From positions 6,744,658 to 6,808,657 of the forward strand of contig VUYV01000015.1 in NCBI GenBank assembly GCA_008711295.1: a stretch of DNA of 64,000 nucleotides, in the 5' to 3' direction. The translations under genes and the position numbers were made by a program. The stretch is from Anarhynchus alexandrinus (lineage: Eukaryota; Chordata; Aves; Charadriiformes; Charadriidae). Under the pieces are notes generated by a model, which was given only the letters and a program-made list of their open reading frames with translations, had not been told where the DNA came from and made no database searches. Positions 57,014 to 64,000 of this stretch are shown here, one piece after another; within the stretch, counting starts at the first letter, position 1, and each line of letters begins with the position of its first letter.

Positions 57014-60000
57014 CTGAAACACAGAGCACAAAAAAAAATTAGGTCTGCTCATGAGAAGTGCTCATTATGAGACTTTACACAGGACAGAAACACCCTGCAC
57101 TGGCCACTCGTATTAAAGGGATGGGAGGTGGGGGTGAATGAAGCTCAAAGAGATTACTTGATTTGCCCAAGAGCCAAAGCAGGACCTCGTTTTACTGAGT
57201 CCCGCCGCAGTATCCCATCACTGCAGTGGCACTGTCAGTGATACAGCTCGTGCTCCTGAAGCAGAGAAGGTCCCAAACTGCAGAGGCTGGTAGGATCCCA
57301 AGCTTAGACAAATCCTTAAGCTTCAGAAATGCCTAAACAGAGGGCTTTGATCAGAACTTCTCCTGTGTGAAACCTTGCCTCCGAATTCAGCACCCAACTT
57401 CCCAGCATCTTCCAGTGGAGACTGGACTTACAGCAGGAGCTTCACCTAAAGCAATCCTTTTAGAGAGCTAAAGCTCATGACACGACGGGGAAGAGCAAGA
57501 TCAGAGAGATCCTCTCTGGGATCAGAAGCCCCATAAAGCAAGTAACCCACCTGGTGCGCTGGTCGGGGTAGGTAGAGGTCCCCTCCTGCACAGAAGGAAA
57601 CAGAGAGCTGAGGATCTGCATGATCACAGGACTCCTGTTACCCTGCACTCCCCAGCTGCCCTCACAGAGCTGGTGGGAGGGCAAGAGGTTTGGCCAGCCT
57701 GGGCTTTGTGGAGACCTGGTATGAAGGCATGTCATGGTGGGCTCACCACCGACACCCTCCTCGGCAAACACGGGAGTTGAAGCTGATAGGGTGGGCGAGA
57801 GGAAAAAGTAACCAAAAAGCACTAAGTTGGGGAAACACAAGTGAGCCTCAGGGCATGCCTTTTTGCATGCCTCTGCCTAGAATGAGACATCAGGAAGTCA
57901 TAACTGGACGTGACTCCTCTCCCAGTGTGACAGCCAAAGTGGCATACTCATCTTTAGCATGAGTCTTTAGCTCTGAATCCTCATCTTTCCCCCAGCAGAA
58001 GAATCCTTCACCCTGTCCTCCCTGCCCAGCTCCTGTCCCGGAGGAGTGAACTCAGCTCTGCTGTTCTTCCCTCTACCCACACGCACTTTTAACTGATCCA
58101 TCTCTCCTCTGATAGACAGACGATGTGGAGAACCATGCAGGGAGGCCCAGAAGGTTTCATCTTGGTATCAAAGGCTGCTCTAAAAGGGAGCTCAGATTGT
58201 TCCCAGAGAGAGCAAGACATGAAATTCAGTATTCCCCAGGCTGTCCTGCTTTTCTGCTGAGTACTGCAGCTCCTCACCTCCACGCAACGGACTTCTCGAA
58301 GAAGTCCAGAAAAAATGATACCAGAAAAAATGAGCATGGAAGGGCTGCAAGCACTTTCAGAATAATATTCCCACCCATGAGAAGAGAAAAATGACCCTAG
58401 AAGGGGGAACGGAAACTTCTGACTAGGCTTGAGGGAGTCCTTGAAGAGCTTATAATAGGCAGCACGTTGGCATAACTCCTGCTGTGGAGAGTGTTGGACT
58501 ACATGGCATCATTTTTTTGGAAAGCATCATTTGCAATAGCAATTGCAATTTTACATCCCTTACCTTGATATAGCTACAGGAACCGGGCTTCTCACAGGAG
58601 TTGCATTTCTCTGTGTGTTATAGTAGTTTTCATAAGCAACAGGAGCTAGGAAAAGTTAATGATAGTAAAGCACAGACCTTTAATAAGCACAAACTACTTG
58701 TCAACACCAACATTCACCTGCTGAGTCTTTCCTCTCTCTGGGAAAATGCCTGATCTTCAGGGGCTGGTGATAAGTGGCAGAGACTAGTGCTGCATGCCAG
58801 TGAGTGAAAGGAGGGATGTTGCAAAATCAGTGGTTTTTTGCATCCAAACTGTTGGTCAGAGCAGCAGCCCCATAAGGAGTACAAGGAAGTCAGCACTACT
58901 TTGAGAGATTGTACTGAGCTCTTACCTGGGGCCAAACTTCCAGTTTTGCGTAAATTTACAAAAAAATCAATGTCCTTCTCAATGCTGCACATCTCTAAAC
59001 TCTTGCGGATTTCCTCGTATTTCTGCAAAAGGGAATTAAAGAGCATTTCTATATGTCAGGTCAAAAACCAAGAGGTTTTATTCCAATCATTTATCACCCA
59101 TGGGGTGAAAGCCCAGTGCTCAACCAGGACACCAGCTTCAATGGTAGGGGAATCATAGAATCACAGAAGGGTTTGGGTTGGAAGGGACCTTTAAAGGACA
59201 TCTAGTCCAATCCTCCTGCCACGAGCAGGGACACCTTCAACTAGATCAGGTTGCTGAAGCCCCGTCCAACCTGACCTTGAATGTTTCCAGGGATGGGGCG
59301 TCAACCACCTCTCTGGGCAACCTGGGCCAGTGTCTCACCACCCTCAAAAAATGTGGGAATTGCAAGGGAAACCTCATCTGCAAGACCTCTGGCCAAAAAC
59401 TTCTGCCTGTACACTCATGCTGGTGTCTGGTGGCCGATCAAAGGCCACAGCCCAAATCAGACATAACACATCTCAGTGCACAGGAAAGCAAATCTGTCTC
59501 TGCTTTCCAAACAGAAAAATTAAGATTTTCACTTGACATACCTCATCATTCTGGACGCAGTCCTGCGAGAGCTGGTTGACATGAAGCCAGAGGGCGTTGC
59601 GGAAGTAGTTTATCCGCTCACACTCCTGAGTCTCGAAGAACTGCAATGACACAGACAAAAATGCCCTAACATCTTTAAAACAAAACCAAATCTCTTTATC
59701 CTGAATGTTTCTCATCCCCAAGTATCACCATAAAGATGACTGTCCTCAATGAGGAGCAGGTGGTGGTGGTCTCCTGTAGGAAACATGGAAACCATGAGTC
59801 CTCCAGCTTGTCTGGAGGAGAAACCTCCCCTCTATGCAACCAGGTATTTCAAAGATGAGCATTAAGCTCGGGACGGTCTGCAGGACCAATGTGGAAGGGG
59901 TCACTCAGCACACACCTACCTCTGGGAAGACCAAGTCAGCTTCCTAAAGGCAGTGGATGTTCCCTAGGCACCTCGAGGTCCCGCAGACCCAGCTCACTTC

Positions 60001-63000
60001 CCTCCAGAGGAAGGGAAGTGCCCCTCCAGGGTACAGAGCAGTAAAAAAGCACTGGCGATGTATGAAAACAGAAGTGTGTTGACTGGTTGGTCTTCTCCCT
60101 CTTTCCTGCCCAGCCCTTTTCCAAGCAGGTTTAAACCCGTCTTTTGAAATCTACTGTCTGGTATACCTCAATTTCACACGCCTTTACGCATTTCCATGAA
60201 AGATAGCCTTTCATCCCAAGTGTACATATGCACTTGTTATCAGTTATGACCTTTGTAACACACCAGGGGGAAAACCTGCACGTGATCTGTCTGTGGAACT
60301 GAAACTACTGCTTCCCACACTCCACCATCAGAGAGGCTTTTGGAGACCCCAAACACCAAAAGCACACCAGCACCGAGACACCAACACACACCACACAAAA
60401 CAGACAGCAAATTTCGTTTCAAAAGGAAAAAGTAAAACAGAGGCCTGATGAGAAGTAGCTCAGGAAGCGATCGGCACAGCTGGGAATGGGAAGGTTGTTT
60501 GCAAGCTTGCAGCAGACCTGGCATAAAACTTGGATCTCTGCAGTCCCCTTCCATCCCTCAGTTACAGATCACAGGCAGCTGCAAGACACAGGTCAGCAGC
60601 AGAGCAGCTGCATGGTCCTCTCACTGCCAGCTCTGGACTTCCCCGGCACGTGCTGGAAATCCTTGCTAGACCACTTTGCTATGAGGCAATCTGCTTTAGG
60701 CTGATACAACCACTCGGAGGGATTCCCACACTACCACGTGGTCCGTGAGATACGAGGCGAGGGGCTCCTGGTGCACAGGGATGGCTTCACCCTGCCTGCA
60801 TCCCCAGCCCGCCACCAACATCTGCTGCAAAGTCATTTAAAGTCTTTCAGAGTTTCAGAGTCTGCTGGGTGGTGTTGCAGCTACAGCACATATTGGCCTC
60901 AAGCCTCCAGGTGTGCAGAGGTGACCATGAACATGACCATGTTCAAGACGATGGCCACACCAAACATGCAGGCAGGTAATGGGCAAAAATGTCACTGCTT
61001 AGTGCATTGATTCTGTCAATTTTAAAAGGTGGTGGAAGAAAAAAAAATAGTGGAAACCTTGAAGTGGTGGGACCTTGAATCCAAAACCCAAGTGTGAGAC
61101 ACACACAGGGTTAGCTGCAACACATCCTGCTGCTTCACCGCCAGGGGAATACACAGAGAGCAAATCTGCGCCATCCCTGACCCTCGCAGCAAGGGGTGGA
61201 CATCCAGTGGACCACAGTGCCACACGATGGTATTTCAGGGCATTTACCTCACAAGCTTTGATGTGCTCTTTCTGCCATTCGTCCCGGATCTTCTCCAGTG
61301 TGGTAACACTCTGCTGGTAACTCCTGTCTGCAAAAGAAATCACATTGTCATCTGATTAACATTAATTAAAAAAAAGCCCCTTCACTAGAAAGTACTGCGT
61401 GAAGTCTGAAATGGACATCAGGGAGAAAGCAGCCACAACATGTGGGTGGGTATTGCAAGGGGACGTGGAGCCACACACCAAGGTGGAGGGTCAGGCAGTG
61501 GGGAAATGGTGGGAGTAGCCTTGGTGGGGCCATGCAGGCTTCTCCAGGGCAGGTGCCCACCTCCATTATCTTGAGCATGTGTTTTTGAGGAGGACAAGGA
61601 GCCGTAGAATCACTGGATGCTTAGCGTTGGAAGGGACCTTAAAGATCATCTAGTTCCAACCTCCCTGCCATGGGCAGGGACATCTTCCACTAGACCGGGT
61701 TGCTCAAAGCCCCATCCAACCTGGCCTTGAACAGCTCTGGGGATGGGGCAGCCACAGCTTCCCTGGGTAACCCATTCCAGTGTCTCACATGCCTGACCCA
61801 AGAGCTGGATCTCGCCCAAGAGCCATGCCATGGCTCCATAACTCCCTACCCCAGGAAATGGTCCCCTCACCCTCCAAGCACTGCACTTCCACACTCACCA
61901 GAGTCCTCCAGAGCTGATTTTGACTGAGCTAGCTTCAGGAACAGCTGCCAAAAAAAGGAGAGAAGAAAGGTAGGGGAGAGCCCTGGTGCATAGAATCATA
62001 GAATCATAGAATGGTTTAGGTTGGAAAGGACCTTGAAGATCATCATTGGCATCACCAATGGCCCTGCAGCCCCACTGGGGAAAATCCCCAGCCCTCCCAT
62101 CTCACCCCAAAACCCAGAGCTGGGAGAAGAGCCATGGGGCAGGAGAGCTGCAAGATGAGACATGCCTTTCGCCCCCTGCCCCATGACCACTCGCCTCTTC
62201 ATACCTTCTCCTGCTGCTTCTGTGTCACCAGATTGGCATTGCGGTGCACAGCCTGTTCCGCCTCGTCCTTATCCCTGCAGCGCTGCTCATAGAGCCGCTT
62301 GGCCTAGGAGAGCCACCAAATGGGGCAGGAGCATGTCAGCAAGCAACGAGATGCAAATACAGCTCACGCAGAAGGCTTTGGAGGAAAGCACAGCCTACGA
62401 ATGAAGAGGTGGGCACAGGCTGCCAGCAGATCAGGGGACAGCACGCAAGATCCCAGATGCCCTACTACTTGGGCAAAACCGACCTCACGAGACAAGCTGC
62501 TCTTCGTTTGGGATGAAAAGCTCATGGCAATCAAGTCCACGACACCTAAATCACTCATATCCAACCCTTCAAGGCTACCACCAGCCTGGCGTACCCTTCA
62601 GTTTTTGTAAGGACACCCTGCATACCCCTCGTGCAGACACAACGTCGAGAGTTGCAGCGGATGAGGAAGACCCTGGCATTTAAGTCTGCCCCAGCACCAT
62701 GCATATGCGTGTTAGTAGCATTAACCCATACGGCAAGAAACAGCAGCACATTTGCTTTACCTCCATGGTCTTCTTGTACTGCAAATTCCTGTTTTTGTGA
62801 ATCGCCTCCATTATCAGCTCTATCTGCAGAGAGAGCAGACCCAGAGTCAGCACATCACTGACCATTGAAACTTCAGGGTGGACTACATGGCTTAGGAAAG
62901 AAAGAGGCATGGACCAGATTGAGATGGGTTTAAGGGCCTTTGTCCACCAAAAGCATCTTCACAAAAACCATCCTTTATGCTTCTATCTAAGCCTCCACTA

Positions 63001-64000
63001 GTGTATGCAAAGGAGCTCTACAAGCAATCCTAGCAGTATATAGTACTGTATCATCTCTGTAGGGTCTGGCAAAATTGGGAAGCCCATTCCCCTCTGCTAG
63101 GTCCAAACCAGCCCCTGGTTCTAGCAGTTTCCCCTCATTTTCCAGACAAAGGAATCACAAGCCAGAAGAAGTTAAAAAGTTTTAGCAGACCCTATGGAGA
63201 TCATACAGCACTATATATATGCTTTAAAAACACCCCTGGTTGAGGCTGGCATCCCTGGAGCTGAGCCCCTGCTAGTGCTGGCCCCAAAAGGCACCCAAAG
63301 GAGAAGACACGGCAGTGAGAAGAAGGAAGCCAGAGGTTGCCGCACAGTTCGCCAACACAGTTGCAACACATAGGAAAGAGCTCGGGACTTCCCAGCAGTG
63401 GCACGGAGGGGGCTGGGGCACCGAAGGAGACAGTGGCCAGGAGCAGCCCATTGCCAGGGCAGGATCAACACCCTGCGGCGAAGACGCATGGTCCCGCAGC
63501 ACCTGACCTTTTTGCGATGCAGTTTTTGCTTTTCCCTGAAGTCCTCCATTTTCTTTGCTTCCTCCCGAAGGGTTTGTGCCAGCTGGATGTGACTTTGCCC
63601 CACATTGTCTATCTCTGCAACGAAATAAAATTTAAAAAATATATATATATTCTTAAAAAGACTCTGTTGCTCAAGTTAACTGTTGTAGTTGAAATCTACA
63701 AGGCCAGGCTGGAAATCTGTTGAAAATTTTGAAATGTTGAAATCAGTTGAAATCTGAAAGGCCAGGCTGGACGTGGCCTCGAGCAGCCTGGTCTAGTGGG
63801 AGGTGTCCCTGCCTATGGCAGGGGGGTTGGAACTCGATGATCTTCAAGGTCCCTTCCAACCTAAACCATTCTATGATTCTATGATTCTATGAAATCAGAC
63901 TGACTCCACATCATACAACCCCTTGCAGAAACCTATAAAAGCAGCAGCACTTTTGAAGCAGCCTCCAAGCAGTGCTTGCCTATGTAAGGAGCTATTCAGA
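56964..64000 (-). CDS. PSTPIP2: PSTPIP2, F-BAR adaptor (last ten coding exons; 5' part off window)
   Basis: Known role: PSTPIP2 (MAYP) is an F-BAR membrane-binding adaptor of macrophages and neutrophils. It binds PEST-type tyrosine phosphatases and, through C-terminal tyrosines, SHIP1, restraining inflammatory signalling; mouse mutants develop chronic multifocal osteomyelitis. Seen here: ten exons (758 nt, about 251 residues plus stop) joining in frame and collinear with recalled human residues ~86-334. They cover the distal F-BAR coiled coil (HIQLAQTLREEAKKMEDFRE; YEQRCRDKDEAEQAV) and the FRNALWLHVNQLS segment with its conserved Trp. A proline-rich linker (RRGPLPTP) and a tail with two tyrosines (ADYATVDGYSL) follow. 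There is no SH3 domain, which separates it from PSTPIP1. The start codon and proximal F-BAR exons lie beyond 64,000. The gene looks intact. Confidence 0.96.
57551..57585 (-). CDS. PSTPIP2: PSTPIP2 visible coding exon 9 (35-nt microexon)
   Basis: Only 35 nt. It completes an Arg codon, encodes RGPLPTPTSAP and ends one base into a Gly codon, matching human RRGPLPIPKSSP. It has a strong pyrimidine tract before TGTGCAG and donor CACCAG|GTGGGT. Without it, exons 8 and 10 would not join in frame. Confidence 0.9.
58564..58645 (-). CDS. PSTPIP2: PSTPIP2 visible coding exon 8 (linker)
   Basis: Encodes APVAYENYYNTQRNATPVRS and PVPVAIS, corresponding to human API-YENFY and the variable linker with equal spacing. 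Acceptor TTTCCTAG, donor ATCAAG|GTAAGG, phase 2 at the end. It was found from the acceptor and frame, being short. Confidence 0.92.
58926..59022 (-). CDS. PSTPIP2: PSTPIP2 visible coding exon 7 (end of F-BAR)
   Basis: Encodes KYEEIRKSLEMCSIEKDIDF and FVNLRKTGSLAP. Acceptor TTTTGCAG, donor CCCCAG|GTAAGA, phase 1 at the end. Confidence 0.95.
59151..59350 (-). mobile_element. CR1 3' end (PSTPIP2 intron)
   Basis: Reverse-oriented CR1 tail: ATCATAGAATCACAGAAGGG, TTGGAAGGGACCTTTAAAGG, CACCTCTCTGGGCAACCTG. Truncated in the terminal ORF2/3' region. Confidence 0.92.
59542..59640 (-). CDS. PSTPIP2: PSTPIP2 visible coding exon 6 (phosphatase-binding segment)
   Basis: 33 codons, containing QECERINYFRNALWLHVNQL. 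The Trp here corresponds to the residue reported as needed for PEST-phosphatase binding in PSTPIP proteins. Acceptor CATTGCAG, donor GATGAG|GTATGT. Confidence 0.95.
59641..61247 (-). other. PSTPIP2: PSTPIP2 intron between visible exons 5 and 6
   Basis: Moderately GC-rich single-copy sequence; no exon, repeat or RNA gene recognised. Confidence 0.55.
61248..61327 (-). CDS. PSTPIP2: PSTPIP2 visible coding exon 5 (F-BAR)
   Basis: Encodes DRSYQQSVTTLEKIRDEWQ and KEHIKACE, matching the conserved human WQ-EHIKACE segment. Acceptor TTTTGCAG, donor TGTGAG|GTAAAT. Confidence 0.95.
61604..61795 (-). mobile_element. CR1 3' end (PSTPIP2 intron)
   Basis: Reverse-oriented CR1: TAGAATCACTGGATGCTTAG, TTGGAAGGGACCTTAAAGAT, then CCATTCCAGTGTCTCAC. 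It lies about 100 bp from the exon at 61,899. Confidence 0.9.
61899..61944 (-). CDS. PSTPIP2: PSTPIP2 visible coding exon 4 (F-BAR)
   Basis: 46 nt encoding LFLKLAQSKSALEDS. Acceptor TTGGCAG, donor ACTCTG|GTGAGT, phase 1 at the end. Confidence 0.93.
61989..62046 (-). mobile_element. CR1 extreme 3' end (PSTPIP2 intron)
   Basis: Only the tail is present, with three ATAGAATC-type units and TTTAGGTTGGAAAGGACCTT. Extremely 5'-truncated. Confidence 0.88.
62205..62303 (-). CDS. PSTPIP2: PSTPIP2 visible coding exon 3 (F-BAR)
   Basis: 33 codons, containing AKRLYEQRCRDKDEAEQAV and NANLVTQKQQEK. Acceptor TCCTAG, donor GAGAAG|GTATGA, phase 0. Confidence 0.95.
62761..62823 (-). CDS. PSTPIP2: PSTPIP2 visible coding exon 2 (F-BAR)
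   Basis: 21 codons, IELIMEAIHKNRNLQYKKTM and one more residue. Acceptor TATCTGCAG (minus strand CTCTGCAG), donor ATGGAG|GTAAAG, phase 0. Confidence 0.94.
62824..63507 (-). other. PSTPIP2: PSTPIP2 intron between visible exons 1 and 2
   Basis: No repeat or exon recognised. The stretch 63,240-63,480 is GC-rich with several overlapping chance frames on both strands. Confidence 0.55.
63508..63614 (-). CDS. PSTPIP2: PSTPIP2 visible coding exon 1 (F-BAR)
   Basis: Encodes IDNVGQSHIQLAQTLREEA and KMEDFREKQKLHRKK, charged and helical. Acceptor GTTGCAG, donor AAAAAG|GTCAGG. It begins two bases into a codon, so another coding exon precedes it off window. Confidence 0.94.
63758..63891 (+). mobile_element. 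CR1 3' end (PSTPIP2 intron)
   Basis: + strand CR1 from GGCCAGGCTGGACGTGGCC to three ATTCTATG tail units at 63,891. Its first bases plus flank are repeated 58 bp upstream (63,688-63,712). Confidence 0.92.

Noticed and set aside
57150..57240. Candidate PSTPIP2 linker exon reading VKRGPALAL
   Set aside because: No proper donor in the needed phase. The 35-nt exon at 57,551-57,585 has good splice sites, correct phase and a far better match.
1..64000. CRISPR arrays, insertion sequences, operons, defence systems
   Set aside because: All signals are those of a vertebrate genome. The only spaced repeat array is the 31-bp minisatellite, whose units are contiguous with no spacers.

Overview
The window is vertebrate nuclear DNA, most likely from a bird. 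It is AT-rich and intron-dense, with canonical GT-AG exons and many CR1 LINE fragments whose 3' ends carry the avian-type ATTCTATG tail. One solo endogenous-retrovirus LTR is present. There are no bacterial operons, CRISPR arrays or prokaryotic features.

Two protein-coding genes account for the window, both on the minus strand. (1) EPG5, the RAB7 effector that tethers autophagosomes to lysosomes, fills about 1-53,329. I placed 39 consecutive coding exons, from the start codon (53,329) to an exon ending at 1,114. Their phases join without a frameshift or stop into about 2,257 codons. Recalled human EPG5 is about 2,580 residues, so the last ~320 residues (about five exons) lie beyond the left edge. 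(2) PSTPIP2, an F-BAR adaptor of myeloid cells, covers 56,964 to beyond 64,000. Its last ten coding exons are visible, from the middle of the F-BAR domain to the stop; the N-terminal exons lie beyond the right edge. EPG5 next to PSTPIP2 in the same orientation matches human 18q21. In birds that block belongs to the Z chromosome (inference).

Layout: 1-1,113 partial EPG5 intron; 1,114-10,480 EPG5 exons 39-32, with two CR1 copies and a nested LTR remnant in the 4.7 kb intron 37; 11,262-20,518 exons 31-24, with a solo LTR antisense in intron 25 and a CR1 containing an N; 22,380-33,461 exons 23-13; 34,042-48,445 exons 12-2, with exon 7 caught between two oppositely oriented CR1s; 49,384-53,275 intron 1, with a 125-base assembly gap inside a CR1; 53,120-53,520 CpG-rich EPG5 promoter; 53,520-53,891 a 31-bp minisatellite abutting the promoter; 53,892-56,963 intergenic and PSTPIP2 3' region; 56,964-63,614 PSTPIP2 exons and introns.

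The two genes act in separate processes (autophagosome maturation; membrane and actin signalling in macrophages), and I see no operon-like relation. I found no new multi-gene system. The most notable items are the promoter-proximal 31-bp minisatellite, the inverted CR1 pair around the exon that carries the first LC3-interacting motif, the antisense solo LTR with a perfect 5-bp target duplication, and an unexplained intronic reading frame at 1,648-1,896. Coordinates are hand-read; homology is from memory of the human proteins, not from a search.
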